From contig NZ_RCCC01000001.1 in the NCBI RefSeq assembly GCF_003663825.1, positions 186,001 to 250,000 on the forward strand: a stretch of DNA of 64,000 nt, in the 5' to 3' direction. Position 1 is the stretch's first letter. Every line of letters begins with the position of its first letter. Shown here one piece after another: positions 34,256 through 44,392 of this stretch. This DNA comes from Acidovorax sp. 106 (GTDB taxonomy: Bacteria > Pseudomonadota > Gammaproteobacteria > Burkholderiales > Burkholderiaceae_C). A program made the translations under genes and the position numbers. The notes under the pieces were generated by a model. That model was not told the DNA's origin. It did not search any database and saw nothing but the letters and a program-made list of their open reading frames with translations.

Positions 34256-35149
34256 ATGCACCGCAGACGCTGCCTGAACTGGCTGGGCCTGGCGCCCCTG
34301 AGCACCCTCCTGCCGCTGGCAGTGCCCCCGGCTTGGGCCGCCGACGCACCCGCCTTGCTTTTGGCCAACGTGTACCGCCCTGGCATGCCCTTGGCCGACT
34401 ACTGGGTCAGCGAGAAGTACGACGGAGTGCGCGGCTACTGGGACGGGCAGACGCTGCGCACGCGCGGCGGAGAGACCGTGGCAGCACCCGCGTGGTTTAC
34501 CGCGGGCTGGCCCAACACGCCCATGGATGGCGAGCTGTGGGCCGGGCGCGGGCGCTTTACACACGCCCAGTCCACCACACGGCAGCAGCAGCCTGATGAT
34601 GTGGCCTGGCGGCAGATGCGCTTCATGGTGTTTGATCTGCCCGCCCACGGGGGCGTTTTTGACGAACGCCTGAGCGCATTGAAAGCACTGGTCACCTCCA
34701 TCCAACAAAACTGGGTGCAGGCCGTGCCCCAGCAACGGGTGGCCACCGATGCCGCCTTGCAGGCCCTGCTGCAACGCACGGTGCGCGCCGGGGGCGAGGG
34801 GCTGATGCTGCACAAAGGCAGCTCGCTGTACCGGTCAGGCCGCAGTGACGACCTCATCAAGCTCAAGACCCACGAAGACACCGAGGCTCGGGTGGTGGGG
34901 CATTTGCCCGGCAAAGGCAAACACGCCGGGCGGCTGGGCGCGCTGCTGGTGGAGATGCCCACAGGCCAACGATTCAAGCTGGGTGCAGGCCTGACCGACG
35001 CCGACCGCGCCGACCCACCGCCCATTGGCAGCTGGGTGACCTACCGCTTTCGCGGCACACACGAGGGCGGCTTGCCACGTTTTGCCAGCTTTGTGCGGGT
35101 GCGGCTGGACATGCCAGCGGCCACAGCGCCCACGTCGATTCAACAATAA
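34256..35149 (+). CDS. secreted ATP-dependent DNA ligase (LigE type)
   Basis: The 297-residue protein starts with a signal peptide (NWLGLAPLSTLLPLAVPPAWAA, cleavage near 29) followed by an ATP-dependent ligase core: nucleotidyl-accepting K54 in SEKYDGVRGYWDG, then MDGELWAG, MVFDLP, EGLMLHKG and LIKLKT, with a short OB domain. This matches the minimal periplasmic Lig E enzymes of Neisseria and relatives, thought to act on extracellular or incoming DNA. ATG 34256 is the first Met giving a signal peptide. Its stop codon directly abuts the next palindromic repeat. Confidence 0.88.
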   Translation: MHRRRCLNWLGLAPLSTLLPLAVPPAWAADAPALLLANVYRPGMPLADYWVSEKYDGVRGYWDGQTLRTRGGETVAAPAWFTAGWPNTPMDGELWAGRGRFTHAQSTTRQQQPDDVAWRQMRFMVFDLPAHGGVFDERLSALKALVTSIQQNWVQAVPQQRVATDAALQALLQRTVRAGGEGLMLHKGSSLYRSGRSDDLIKLKTHEDTEARVVGHLPGKGKHAGRLGALLVEMPTGQRFKLGAGLTDADRADPPPIGSWVTYRFRGTHEGGLPRFASFVRVRLDMPAATAPTSIQQ

Positions 35150-35212
35150 GCTATCAAAAAAATAGCTGCTAGCGCTTGATGGATAAGCGCTAGCAGCCTT
35201 TTTGACTCAAAC
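35150..35212 (+). repeat. dispersed palindromic repeat, near-consensus copy
   Basis: CTATCAAAAAAATAGCTGCTAGCGCTTGATGGATAAGCGCTAGCAGCCTTTTTGACTCAAA has perfect arms GCTGCTAGCGCTT/AAGCGCTAGCAGC. It begins at the base after the ligase TAA and lies between convergent genes, consistent with a bidirectional terminator. Confidence 0.85.
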
Positions 35213-35266
35213 CCTGGTCAGCGGCCAGGGCCCGGGGTGGCCCTTGAGGCAACGATCAGGCCGGAA

Positions 35267-37549
35267 TCAAGATTTGGCCACGCAGTCCGCGTAGAAACGA
35301 ACCTGCCCGTTCTCGTCTTCCACTTCCACCAGGCCGTGGATGTCGGTTTCAAAGCCGGGGCACAGCTTGGCAAATTCGCGGGCGAATTTGAGATAGTCCA
35401 CGATCTTCTTGTTGAAAACTTCGCCAGGAATGAGCAGCGGAATGCCCGGTGGGTAAGGCGTGACCAGGCCCACGGTGATGCGGCCTTCCAGGTGGTCGAT
35501 CTCCACGCGCTCGGTCTTGCGCTGGGCAATGTGGGCGTACGCATCCGAGGGCTTCATGGAAGGCGTCAGGTCCGACAGGTACATCTCGGTCGTCAGGCGC
35601 GCGATGTCGTACTTGGCGTACATCTCGTGCACGTGCTGGCACAGGTCCTTGAGGCCCATGCGCTCGTAGCGCTTGTGCTGCTGGCAGAACTCGGGAAGGA
35701 TGCGCCACATAGGCTGGTTCTTCTCGTAGTCGTCCTTGAACTGCTGCAGCGCTGTCAGCAGCGTGTTCCAGCGGCCCTTGGTGATGCCGATGGTGAACAT
35801 CACGAAGAAGCTGTACAGGCCCGTCTTCTCGACCACCACGCCGTGCTCGGCCAGGTACTTGGTGACGATGGAGGCGGGGATGCCCGTCTTGTCGAACTTG
35901 CCGTCCAGGTTCAGGCCCGGCGTGACGATGGTGGACTTGATCGGGTCCAGCATGTTGAAGCCGTCGGCCAACTGGCCAAAGCCGTGCCACTTGGCGCCCG
36001 CCTTCTTGCTCTTGCTATCGCTGCGGATGATCCAGTCTTCGGCGCGGCCCATGCCTTCGTCCACCAGCTTTTCTGGGCCCCAGACCTTGAACCACCAGTC
36101 GTTCTTACCGAAGTCATCTTCCACCTGGCGCATGGCGCGGCGGAAGTCCAGCGCTTCCAGAATGCTTTCTTCCACCAGCGCGGTGCCGCCGGGCGGCTCC
36201 ATCATGGCCGCAGCCACGTCGCAGCTGGCAATGATGCTGTACTGCGGGCTGGTCGAGGTGTGCATCAGATAGGCCTCGTTGAACAAGGGCCGGTCGAGCT
36301 TCACGGTTTGCGAGTCCTGCACCAGCACGTGCGATGCCTGGCTGATGCCGGCGAGCAGCTTGTGGATGGACTGCGTGGCGTATGTCACCGAGTGCTTGGG
36401 CCGCGTGCGCTTCTTGCCCATGGCGTGGTAGGTGCCATAAAACGGGTGGAACGCCGCGTGCGGCAGCCAGGCTTCGTCAAAGTGCAGGTTGTCCACGTAG
36501 CCATCGAGCATGCCCTTGATGGTCTCGGTGTTGTAGAGCACGCCGTCGTAGGTGGACTGGGTCAGCGTCAGTACGCGGGGCTTGACCTTTTTGGCATCCA
36601 CGCCCTTGAGCAGCGGGTTGGCCTTGATCTTGGCCTGGATGGCGGCGGGCTCGAACTCGCTTTGCGGGATGGGCCCAATGATGCCGAAATGGTTGCGCGT
36701 GGGCTTCATGAACACCGGGATGGCCCCGGTCATGATGATGCTGTGCAGGATGGACTTGTGGCAGTTGCGGTCTACCACCACCACATCGCCGGGCGCCACG
36801 GTGTGGTGCCACACCATCTTGTTCGATGTGGATGTGCCGTTGGTCACGAAGAAGCAGTGGTCGGCATTGAAGATGCGCGCGGCGTTGCGCTCAGATTCGC
36901 CGATGGCGCCGTTGTGGTCCAGCAGCTGGCCCAGTTCTTCCACCGCGTTGCACACGTCGGCGCGCAGCATGTTCTCGCCATAGAACTGGTGGTACATCTG
37001 GCCCACAGGGCTCTTCAAAAACGCCACGCCACCGGAGTGGCCTGGGCAGTGCCAGCTGTACGAGCCGTCTTCGGCATAGTCGAGCAGCGCTTTGAAGAAC
37101 GGTGGCTGTACGCCTTCGAGGTAGCTCTTGGCCTCGCGAATGATGTGGCGCGCCACGAATTCGGGGGTGTCCTCGAACATGTGGATGAAGCCGTGCAGCT
37201 CGCGCAGGATGTCGTTGGGCAGGTGGCGGCTGGTCTTGGTCTCGCCGTGCACATAGATGGGCACTTCAGTGTTCTTGCGGCGCACTTCACCAATGAAATT
37301 GCGCAGGCTCAGCACGATGGGGTCAAGCCCGTCGCCACCCGAGAATTCCTCATCGTCGATGGACAAGATGAACGCACTGGCGCGGCTTTGCTGCTGCGCA
37401 AACTGCGACAGGTCACCATAGCTGGTCACCCCCACCACCTCGAAGCCCTCAGCCTCGATGGCCTGCGCCAACGCGCGAATGCCGAGACCCGAAGTGTTCT
37501 CGGAACGATAGTCTTCATCGATGATGATGATGGGAAAGCGAAACTTCAT
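35267..37549 (-). CDS. arginine/lysine/ornithine decarboxylase (PLP, fold type I)
   Basis: The 760-residue decarboxylase has an N-terminal wing (MKFRFPIIIIDEDYR), a PLP core with the Schiff-base Lys in TQSIHKLLAG, HCPGHSGG and FVTNGTSTSNKMV, and a C-terminal domain. It would decarboxylate a basic amino acid (arginine, lysine or ornithine), yielding agmatine, cadaverine or putrescine and consuming a proton. The exact substrate cannot be decided from sequence alone. ATG 37549 has a strong GGAGGC site. It stands as a single transcription unit. Confidence 0.9.
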   Translation of the reverse strand: MKFRFPIIIIDEDYRSENTSGLGIRALAQAIEAEGFEVVGVTSYGDLSQFAQQQSRASAFILSIDDEEFSGGDGLDPIVLSLRNFIGEVRRKNTEVPIYVHGETKTSRHLPNDILRELHGFIHMFEDTPEFVARHIIREAKSYLEGVQPPFFKALLDYAEDGSYSWHCPGHSGGVAFLKSPVGQMYHQFYGENMLRADVCNAVEELGQLLDHNGAIGESERNAARIFNADHCFFVTNGTSTSNKMVWHHTVAPGDVVVVDRNCHKSILHSIIMTGAIPVFMKPTRNHFGIIGPIPQSEFEPAAIQAKIKANPLLKGVDAKKVKPRVLTLTQSTYDGVLYNTETIKGMLDGYVDNLHFDEAWLPHAAFHPFYGTYHAMGKKRTRPKHSVTYATQSIHKLLAGISQASHVLVQDSQTVKLDRPLFNEAYLMHTSTSPQYSIIASCDVAAAMMEPPGGTALVEESILEALDFRRAMRQVEDDFGKNDWWFKVWGPEKLVDEGMGRAEDWIIRSDSKSKKAGAKWHGFGQLADGFNMLDPIKSTIVTPGLNLDGKFDKTGIPASIVTKYLAEHGVVVEKTGLYSFFVMFTIGITKGRWNTLLTALQQFKDDYEKNQPMWRILPEFCQQHKRYERMGLKDLCQHVHEMYAKYDIARLTTEMYLSDLTPSMKPSDAYAHIAQRKTERVEIDHLEGRITVGLVTPYPPGIPLLIPGEVFNKKIVDYLKFAREFAKLCPGFETDIHGLVEVEDENGQVRFYADCVAKS

Positions 37550-37712
37550 GCGCAGCCTCCAAGGAGCCGTGGCCTGCCCGGCCAAAAAACGAAATAGGCG
37601 CGAAGTGTAAGGAATAACCGTGACACGCCTTGGAAGTGCCATTCTTTTGACCCAGAATGTGGTGCACTAAACACATCACACAGGCGCGTGCCACCGCACG
37701 CAAGGAGGCTGT

Positions 37713-38138
37713 ATGGCGGAATCCACCCTCTGGTGGCTATTGGCCGGGGGAATTGTGGCGGCAGAACTGCTCACCGGCACCTTCTATTTGCTCATGCTGG
37801 CCTTGGGCGTGGCCGCTGCAGCCATCGCGGCCCACCTGGGCATGGCCACCACGCTGCAAATAGTGACGGCCGCCGTGGTGGGCGGAGGATCGGTCATCGG
37901 CTGGCATGCCGTGCGGCGCAAGCGCCCCGGCGACCCATCTGCCCGCGCCGACCGCAGCGTGAACCTGGATGTGGGCGAAACCATTCTGATCGACCACTGG
38001 AACCCCGACGGCACCGCCAGCGTGAAGTACCGCGGCGCCACCTGGACGGCCATCCACCGCACAGGCGTGCAGCCCGCCACGGGCATGCACCGGGTGGCCG
38101 AACTGGTCGGCAACCGCTTGCTGGTGGACCCGATCTGA
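37713..38138 (+). CDS. NfeD-family membrane protein
   Basis: The 141-residue protein has two close membrane segments (about 5-45) followed by a C-terminal OB-fold (SVNLDVGETILIDHWNPDG...). NfeD proteins partner SPFH proteins in inner-membrane microdomains. The next gene is an SPFH protein 54 bp downstream in the same direction, and the pair forms the usual operon. An AAGGAGG site precedes the ATG. Confidence 0.9.
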   Translation: MAESTLWWLLAGGIVAAELLTGTFYLLMLALGVAAAAIAAHLGMATTLQIVTAAVVGGGSVIGWHAVRRKRPGDPSARADRSVNLDVGETILIDHWNPDGTASVKYRGATWTAIHRTGVQPATGMHRVAELVGNRLLVDPI

Positions 38139-38192
38139 ACGCGATTTGTCTGGCTTCCCCTTTTTTATTCAACCGCAAACCAAAGGCTTCTC

Positions 38193-39110
38193 ATGGAAAT
38201 TGCCATCGTCCTCCTGATCATTGCGGTGATCTTCATCGCCCGCTCCGTCAAGGTCGTGCCCCAACAAAACGCCTGGGTCAAAGAGCGCCTGGGCAAGTAC
38301 GCAGGCACCCTCACCCCGGGCCTGAACTTTCTGGTGCCGTTCGTGGACCGCGTCGCCTACAAGCACAGCCTCAAAGAAATTCCGCTCGATGTGCCCAGCC
38401 AGGTGTGCATCACCCGCGACAACACGCAGCTGCAGGTGGATGGCATCCTGTACTTTCAGGTCACCGACCCCATGCGCGCCAGCTACGGCTCCAGCAACTA
38501 CATCATGGCCGTGACCCAGTTGGCGCAGACCTCGCTGCGCTCAGTCATCGGCAAGCTGGAACTGGACAAGACCTTTGAAGAGCGCGACATCATCAATGCA
38601 CAAATCGTGCAGGCCATTGACGAAGCGGCACTCAACTGGGGCGTGAAGGTGCTGCGCTACGAAATCAAAGACCTGACCCCACCGAAAGAAATCCTGCACG
38701 CGATGCAGGCCCAGATCACTGCAGAACGCGAAAAGCGCGCGTTGATTGCAGCCTCTGAAGGCCGCCGCCAAGAGCAGATCAACATCGCCACCGGCGAGCG
38801 CGAAGCCTTCATTGCCCGCTCAGAAGGCGAAAAGCAAGCGGCCATCAACAAGGCCCAGGGCGAAGCCGCCTCCATCACCGCCGTGGCCGAAGCCACCGCC
38901 CACGCCATTGAACGCGTGGCCGCCGCCATCCGCCAGCCCGGCGGCGAGCAGGCGGTGCAACTCAAAGTGGCGGAGAAAGCCGTCGAGGCCTACAGCCAAG
39001 TCGCATCGGACGCGACCACCACCCTCATCGTGCCCAGCAACATGACCGAGGTCTCTGCCTTGATCGGGTCTGCCATGAAGATGGTGCAGACCACGCAGCG
39101 CGGCCAGTGA
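38193..39110 (+). CDS. SPFH/band 7 protein (QmcA/paraslipin-like)
   Basis: The 305-residue protein has an N-terminal membrane anchor (MEIAIVLLIIAVIFIARSVK), a band 7 domain (VVPQQNAWVKERLGKYAGTL, SSNYIMAVTQLAQTSLRSVIG, VKVLRYEIKDLTPP) and a long Ala/Glu-rich coiled coil (about 165-245). It would oligomerise at the inner membrane with NfeD, organising membrane domains and quality control. Confidence 0.92.
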   Translation: MEIAIVLLIIAVIFIARSVKVVPQQNAWVKERLGKYAGTLTPGLNFLVPFVDRVAYKHSLKEIPLDVPSQVCITRDNTQLQVDGILYFQVTDPMRASYGSSNYIMAVTQLAQTSLRSVIGKLELDKTFEERDIINAQIVQAIDEAALNWGVKVLRYEIKDLTPPKEILHAMQAQITAEREKRALIAASEGRRQEQINIATGEREAFIARSEGEKQAAINKAQGEAASITAVAEATAHAIERVAAAIRQPGGEQAVQLKVAEKAVEAYSQVASDATTTLIVPSNMTEVSALIGSAMKMVQTTQRGQ

Positions 39111-39151
39111 ACGACAGGCCCACCCGGGGCGCCCGAAAGAAATTCACACAG

Positions 39152-39184
39152 TTCAAACGCAACCCGTAAAAGCAATGCTATAGT
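39152..39184 (+). promoter_or_regulatory. tRNA-Ser promoter (extended -10)
   Basis: TGCTATAGT at 39176-39184 is an extended -10 element about 10 bases before the tRNA 5' end. A TTCAAA at 39152-39157 is a weak -35 with a long spacer. Position, and not strength, supports the call. Confidence 0.5.
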
Positions 39185-39194
39185 AGCGGGCTTC

Positions 39195-39284
<90 letters not shown>

Positions 39285-39288
39285 TATG

Positions 39289-39321
39289 CAAGCCCAAGTG
39301 GTTCCACCACTTGGGCTTTTT
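39289..39321 (+). terminator. rho-independent terminator after tRNA-Ser
   Basis: AAGCCCAAGTGG TTC CACCACTTGGGCTTTTT forms a strong hairpin with a T run directly after the tRNA. Confidence 0.85.
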
Positions 39322-39511
39322 GCATTGGGCAGTCCGTTTGCCTTGAGGCATCCAGGCCATATAGAGCATGCCCGGCGATATCGGTAACCCTCTGGCACAG
39401 ACACAAATGTAGCTGTGGCCGAAGCCACTCGGCCCTGCCTTAAAATGCCCGGCTCACCCTCTTGTCTGTCGAGGCGCCCCAGCGGCGGCCTCCTGCAACA
39501 CAACACCATCC

Positions 39512-42409
39512 ATGAGCACGCCCCTGCAACAACCCGGCCTCGAAAGCCTGTCCAAGTCCTTTGAACCCGCTGCGCTGGAAGCCCACTGGGGGCCCGAATG
39601 GGAAAAGCGCGGGTATGGCGCCGCAGGCCACCGTGGCACGGGCGCGCCGCAGGCGGGCGAGCCAGCGTTCTCCATCCAGCTGCCGCCCCCCAACGTGACG
39701 GGCACGCTGCACATGGGCCATGCGTTCAACCAGACGATCATGGACAGCCTCACGCGCTACCACCGCATGAAGGGCTTCAACACCGTGTGGGTGCCGGGCA
39801 CCGACCACGCAGGCATTGCCACGCAGATCGTGGTGGAACGCCAGTTGCAGGAACAAGGCATCAGCCGCTACGACATGGGCCCCACCCCGCCCGAGGCGCG
39901 CAAAAACTTTGTGAGCAAGGTGTGGGAGTGGAAGGAAAAGTCCGGCAACACCATCACCACGCAAATGCGCCGCATGGGCGACAGCGTGGACTGGAGCCGC
40001 GAATACTTCACCATGGATGACAAGCTCTCCAAGGTGGTGACCGACACCTTCGTGAAGCTGTACGAGCAAGGCCTGATCTACCGTGGCAAGCGCCTGGTGA
40101 ACTGGGACCCGAAGCTGCAGTCCGCCGTGTCCGACCTGGAAGTCGAGAGCGAAGAAAAAGACGGCTCGCTGTGGCACATCGCCTACCCGCTGGCCGATGG
40201 ATCGGGCAGCCTGACCGTGGCCACCACCCGGCCTGAGACCATCCTGGGCGACGTGGCGCTGATGGTGCACCCTGAGGATGAGCGCTATCGCGCTCTTGTC
40301 GGCAAGATGGTCAACCTGCCGCTGTGCGACCGCCAGATCCCGGTGATCGCGGATGACTACGTGGACAAGGAATTCGGCACCGGCGTGGTGAAGGTGACCC
40401 CCGCACACGACCAGAACGACTACGCCGTGGGCCAGCGCCACAAGCTACCCATGATCTGTGTGCTGACGCTGCAAGCCACCGTCAACGAGAACGCGCCCGT
40501 TAAGTACCAAGGCATGGACCGCTTCGTGGCCCGCAAGGCCGTGGTGGCCGATCTGGAAGCCATCGGCGCGCTGGTCGAGGTGAAAAAGCACAAGCTCATG
40601 GTGCCCATCTGCACCCGCACCGGCCAGGTGATCGAGCCCATGCTGACGGACCAATGGTTTGTGGCGATGAGCAAGGTGAGCGACCAAGACCCCACCGGCA
40701 AGAGCATTGCGCAAAAGGCCATAGACGCCGTGGCCAGCGGCGAGGTGACCTTTGTGCCTGAGAACTGGGTGAACACCTACAACCAGTGGATGAACAACAT
40801 CCAGGACTGGTGCATCAGCCGCCAGCTGTGGTGGGGCCACCAGATCCCGGCCTGGTACGACGAAGAAGGCAACGTGATCGTGGCCCGCGACGAAGCTGAA
40901 GCCCAGGCCAAGGCGCCGGGCAAAACGCTGCGCCGCGACGAGGATGTGCTGGACACCTGGTACTCCTCGGCCCTCGTGCCCTTCAGCACCATGGGCTGGC
41001 CCGAACAGGGCGATGCGCCCACCGACGACTTCAACCTGTACCTGCCCAGCACCGTGCTGGTCACGGGCTACGACATCATCTTCTTCTGGGTCGCCCGGAT
41101 GATCATGATGACCACGCACTTCACGGGCCGCGTGCCGTTCAAGCACGTGTACATCCACGGCCTGGTGCGCGACGCGCAGGGCAAGAAGATGTCCAAGTCC
41201 GAAGGCAACGTGCTCGACCCCGTGGACCTGATCGACGGCATTGCGCTGGAGCCCCTGCTCGACAAGCGCACCACCGGCCTGCGCAAGCCTGAGACAGCGC
41301 CCACCGTGCGCAAGAACACGCAAAAAGAATTCCCTGAGGGCATTCCGGCCTATGGCGCCGATGCGCTGCGCTTCACGTTTGCCGCACTGGCATCGCTGGG
41401 CCGCAGCATCAACTTTGACAGCAAGCGCTGCGAGGGCTACCGCAACTTCTGCAACAAGCTCTGGAACGCCAGCCGCTTTGTACTGATGAACTGCGAAGGC
41501 CAGGACTGCGGCCTGAAGGAGCACACCAAGGAAGAATGCCAGCCCGGCGGCCCCGCCCACGGCTACATGCACTTCAGCCAAGCCGACCGCTGGATCGCCT
41601 CGCTACTGCAAAAGACCGAGGCTGAGGTGGCCAAGGGCTTTGCCGAGTACCGCCTGGACAACGTGGCCAACACCATCTACGACTTTGTCTGGAACGAGTA
41701 CTGCGACTGGTACCTGGAGATCGCCAAGGTGCAGATCCAAAATGGTACCGAGGCCGAGCAGCGCGCCACGCGCCGCACACTGATCCGCACACTGGAAGCC
41801 ATCCTGCGCCTGGCCCACCCGATCATCCCGTTCATCACCGAAGCGCTGTGGCAAACGGTGGCGCCCGTGGCCGGGTTGAAGGGCGAGTCGGTCAGCATCG
41901 CCTGCTACCCCCAGGCGCAGCCTGAGAAGATCGACGAAGCCGCGATTGCCCACATGGGCCGCGTCAAGGGCTTGGTAGACGCCTGCCGCGCGCTGCGTGG
42001 CGAGATGAATGTGTCGCCGTCAACACGCTTGCCGCTATACACAGTGGGCGATACTGACTTCATGCGTGGCGTAGCGCCCGTGCTGCAGGCCCTGGCTAAG
42101 CTCAGTGAAGTCAAGGTGTTTGACGACGAGGCCGCCTGGGCTGCCGCCGCACAGGCCGCGCCCGTGGCCGTGGTGGGCGAAGCCCGCATGTGCCTGTACA
42201 TGGAAATTGACGTGGCGGCCGAGAAAGCGCGTTTGTCCAAGGAAATCGCACGCATTGACGGCGAAGTCACCAAGGCCAACAACAAGCTCTCGAACGAAGC
42301 GTTTGTGGCCAAGGCACCGCCCGCCGTGATCGACCAGGAGAAAAAGCGCATCGCCGACTTTGGCGCCACGCTGACCCGTTTGCGCGATCAATTGACCCGC
42401 CTGGGATGA
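39512..42409 (+). CDS. valS: valyl-tRNA synthetase
   Basis: The 965-residue class I synthetase has HIGH-type HMGH (67-70) in [15 protein letters not shown], a KMSKS motif (559-563), an editing domain ([28 protein letters not shown]) and a C-terminal coiled coil (about 900-965: [20 protein letters not shown]) characteristic of ValRS. It attaches valine to tRNA-Val in the cytoplasm. Its length is normal for the family. galU follows 67 bp downstream in the same direction. Confidence 0.97.
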   Translation: MSTPLQQPGLESLSKSFEPAALEAHWGPEWEKRGYGAAGHRGTGAPQAGEPAFSIQLPPPNVTGTLHMGHAFNQTIMDSLTRYHRMKGFNTVWVPGTDHAGIATQIVVERQLQEQGISRYDMGPTPPEARKNFVSKVWEWKEKSGNTITTQMRRMGDSVDWSREYFTMDDKLSKVVTDTFVKLYEQGLIYRGKRLVNWDPKLQSAVSDLEVESEEKDGSLWHIAYPLADGSGSLTVATTRPETILGDVALMVHPEDERYRALVGKMVNLPLCDRQIPVIADDYVDKEFGTGVVKVTPAHDQNDYAVGQRHKLPMICVLTLQATVNENAPVKYQGMDRFVARKAVVADLEAIGALVEVKKHKLMVPICTRTGQVIEPMLTDQWFVAMSKVSDQDPTGKSIAQKAIDAVASGEVTFVPENWVNTYNQWMNNIQDWCISRQLWWGHQIPAWYDEEGNVIVARDEAEAQAKAPGKTLRRDEDVLDTWYSSALVPFSTMGWPEQGDAPTDDFNLYLPSTVLVTGYDIIFFWVARMIMMTTHFTGRVPFKHVYIHGLVRDAQGKKMSKSEGNVLDPVDLIDGIALEPLLDKRTTGLRKPETAPTVRKNTQKEFPEGIPAYGADALRFTFAALASLGRSINFDSKRCEGYRNFCNKLWNASRFVLMNCEGQDCGLKEHTKEECQPGGPAHGYMHFSQADRWIASLLQKTEAEVAKGFAEYRLDNVANTIYDFVWNEYCDWYLEIAKVQIQNGTEAEQRATRRTLIRTLEAILRLAHPIIPFITEALWQTVAPVAGLKGESVSIACYPQAQPEKIDEAAIAHMGRVKGLVDACRALRGEMNVSPSTRLPLYTVGDTDFMRGVAPVLQALAKLSEVKVFDDEAAWAAAAQAAPVAVVGEARMCLYMEIDVAAEKARLSKEIARIDGEVTKANNKLSNEAFVAKAPPAVIDQEKKRIADFGATLTRLRDQLTRLG

Positions 42410-42476
42410 TTCCCCCTGGCACACCCGCTCAATCTCTCACTGTTTTTTGCACGCATTCCACTCTTTCAGGAGCCCC

Positions 42477-43364
42477 ATGACTGCTGTATCCGCTATCCGC
42501 AAAGCTGTTTTCCCAGTCGCTGGCCTGGGCACACGCTTCCTGCCCGCCACCAAAGCCAGCCCCAAGGAAATGCTGCCCGTGGTGGACAAGCCGCTCATCC
42601 AGTACGCCGTGGAAGAGGCCTATGCCGCTGGCATTCGCCACATGATCTTCGTGACGGGCCGCAGCAAGCGCGCCATCGAAGACCACTTTGACACCGCGTA
42701 CGAGCTGGAAGCTGAGCTGGAAACAGCGGGCAAAAAAGAGCTGCTGGCGCTGGTGCGCTCCATTCAGCCGGACGACATGGACTGCGCCTTTGTGCGCCAG
42801 CCCCGCTCGCTGGGCCTGGGGCATGCCGTGCTGTGCGCCGAGCCGCTGGTGGGCAATGAACCCTTTGCCGTGCTGCTGGCCGATGACCTGATGGTGGGCC
42901 CTGAGGGTGGCCAACCCGTGCTGGCCCAGATGGCAGCCGCTTTCCGCCAACAAGGGCGCTCGGTGATTGCGGTGCAAGAAGTGCCCGAAGACCAGGTACA
43001 CCGCTACGGCATCGTGGCGGGCGAGCCTGCCGGTGGCCCGCTGATTCGCATCAACCGCATTGTGGAGAAGCCCAAGGCCGACGTCGCCCCATCGCGCATG
43101 GGTGTGGCGGGGCGCTACATCCTCACGCCCGGTGTGTTTGATGAAATCCGCAACCAGCCACGCGGCGTGGGCGGAGAAATCCAGCTCACCGACGGCATCG
43201 CACGCTTGATGCAAAACGAGGCCGTGTACGCCTTTCAGTACGAAGGCAAGCGCTACGACTGCGGCAGCAAGGAAGGCTTTTTAGAAGCTACCGTGGAGTT
43301 GGCTTTGCAACACCCCCAAGTGGGTGATGCCTTCCGCAACTACCTCAAGGGTTTATCGCTGTAA
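42477..43364 (+). CDS. galU: UTP--glucose-1-phosphate uridylyltransferase
   Basis: The 295-residue nucleotidyltransferase has [24 protein letters not shown] at the start, [16 protein letters not shown], and [13 protein letters not shown] with LTDGIARL. It makes UDP-glucose for surface polysaccharides. ATG 42477 has a CAGGAG site 5 bases upstream; an upstream ATG at 42447 is less likely. It follows valS by 67 bp. Confidence 0.95.
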   Translation: MTAVSAIRKAVFPVAGLGTRFLPATKASPKEMLPVVDKPLIQYAVEEAYAAGIRHMIFVTGRSKRAIEDHFDTAYELEAELETAGKKELLALVRSIQPDDMDCAFVRQPRSLGLGHAVLCAEPLVGNEPFAVLLADDLMVGPEGGQPVLAQMAAAFRQQGRSVIAVQEVPEDQVHRYGIVAGEPAGGPLIRINRIVEKPKADVAPSRMGVAGRYILTPGVFDEIRNQPRGVGGEIQLTDGIARLMQNEAVYAFQYEGKRYDCGSKEGFLEATVELALQHPQVGDAFRNYLKGLSL

Positions 43365-43374
43365 TCAGCGCCAA

Positions 43375-43395
43375 GGCGGGGCGCCCTGCCCCGCC
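43375..43395 (+). terminator. hairpin after galU (no clear T tail)
   Basis: GGCGGGGC GCCCT GCCCCGCC is a perfect GC-rich hairpin 10 bases after the galU stop. The lack of a T run makes intrinsic termination uncertain. Confidence 0.45.
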
Positions 43396-43474
43396 CTCCA
43401 TAGCATAGGGGCTACTGCATGGGCCTCCCTATCCCACCTAGCTCACAGGCTGGACCCACCTGCAAGCCGCCCGT

Positions 43475-43702
43475 TCAGCGGCGGCGCAGGATGTGAATGA
43501 ACTCCTCACCCACCGTCTGCTGCTCCACCAGCTCATTGCCCGTTTGCCGAGCGAAAGCCTGAAAGTCGCGCAGCGAGCCCACATCGGTGGCCAGCACCTT
43601 GAGCAACTGGCCGCTGGCCATGTCTGCCAGGGCCTTCTTGGCCTTCAGGATGGGGAGAGGGCAATTCAGGCCCCGGGTGTCGATTTCTTTGTGGGTTTCC
43701 AT
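43475..43702 (-). CDS. TusA-family sulfurtransferase
   Basis: The 75-residue protein has the TusA signature DTRGLNCPLPILKAKKAL with the single conserved Cys. It probably carries persulfide sulfur for tRNA thiolation, molybdopterin or sulfur metabolism in the cytoplasm. ATG 43702 is chosen because an AAGGA site lies nine bases upstream of it. It lies 5 bp after the NUDIX gene in the same direction, with cysM further upstream, so a sulfur link to cysteine synthesis is possible. Confidence 0.9.
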   Translation of the reverse strand: METHKEIDTRGLNCPLPILKAKKALADMASGQLLKVLATDVGSLRDFQAFARQTGNELVEQQTVGEEFIHILRRR

Positions 43703-43707
43703 GGTCT

Positions 43708-44277
43708 TCAATCCTTAGGCGGCAGGCCCAGCCCGCGGCGTCGCTCTGCGTTCTCTTCTTCTGTAAAAAATACGGGCTCATGCCCCCGCGTGCGCAGCCA
43801 GTCGGCCAGCGCATACCCGGTGCCCGCAGGCCAGCACTTGAGGTCTGCCAGATCATAGAGCCGGTAGTCCACCAGCTCGGGCGACAAACGCACCTCGCCT
43901 TGCGCCACCACATGGTAGGCAATGATGATCTGGTTCATGCGCAAAAACTCATAGGCCCCCACCAACGTGGCAGACTGCACATCAAGGTTGGTCTCTTCCT
44001 TCACCTCTCGCGCAATGCCCTCTTGCGGCGATTCACCCGCCTCCATGAAGCCCGTGATCAGCGCAAACATCTTTTCGGGCCAGGCCGCGTTGCGGGCCAA
44101 CAGCACCTGACCGCCCACCTCCACAATCGCCGCCAGCACAGGCGTGGGGTTGTTCCAATGCGTCCAGCCGCAAGCGGGGCAACGCAGCCGCGCCTTGTCG
44201 CCGCCATCTTCCGCCTGCGTGATCCAGGCCAGCGGCGTGCCGCAGTGGGTGCAATGTCGAACTTCGTACTGCGCCAT
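43708..44277 (-). CDS. NUDIX hydrolase with zinc ribbon (NudC-like)
   Basis: The 189-residue protein has an N-terminal zinc ribbon (CTHCG at 9-13, CPACG about 20 residues later) and a Nudix box GFMEAGESPQEGIAREVKEE, in which the usual G near the end reads N (ETNLDV). This layout is that of NudC/YfcD-like pyrophosphohydrolases; NADH or capped RNA substrates are possible but unproved. ATG 44277 removes an upstream extension that runs into a palindromic repeat. Confidence 0.85.
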   Translation of the reverse strand: MAQYEVRHCTHCGTPLAWITQAEDGGDKARLRCPACGWTHWNNPTPVLAAIVEVGGQVLLARNAAWPEKMFALITGFMEAGESPQEGIAREVKEETNLDVQSATLVGAYEFLRMNQIIIAYHVVAQGEVRLSPELVDYRLYDLADLKCWPAGTGYALADWLRTRGHEPVFFTEEENAERRRGLGLPPKD

Positions 44278-44287
44278 GAAATGCTTC

Positions 44288-44345
44288 CAAAACAATAGCT
44301 GCTTGCGCTTGCTCAGCAAGCGCTAGAGGCCAATTTCATTCAAAA
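44288..44345 (+). repeat. dispersed palindromic repeat
   Basis: AACAATAGCTGCTTGCGCTTGCTCAGCAAGCGCTAGAGGCCAATTTCATT lies between the NUDIX gene start and the cysM 3' end. Because it is just upstream of the NUDIX ATG, it separates that gene from cysM transcription. Confidence 0.75.
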
Positions 44346-44392
44346 CAACCCCACTCAAGGGCTCTGCAATGCACTGCCCCGCAAACGCCAGC

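Noticed and set aside
35237..37597. 786-codon open frame on the plus strand
   Set aside because: It is antisense to the basic amino-acid decarboxylase, which has all PLP motifs. Long antisense frames are common in high-GC DNA, and its composition (V, H, L, G rich) is artefactual.
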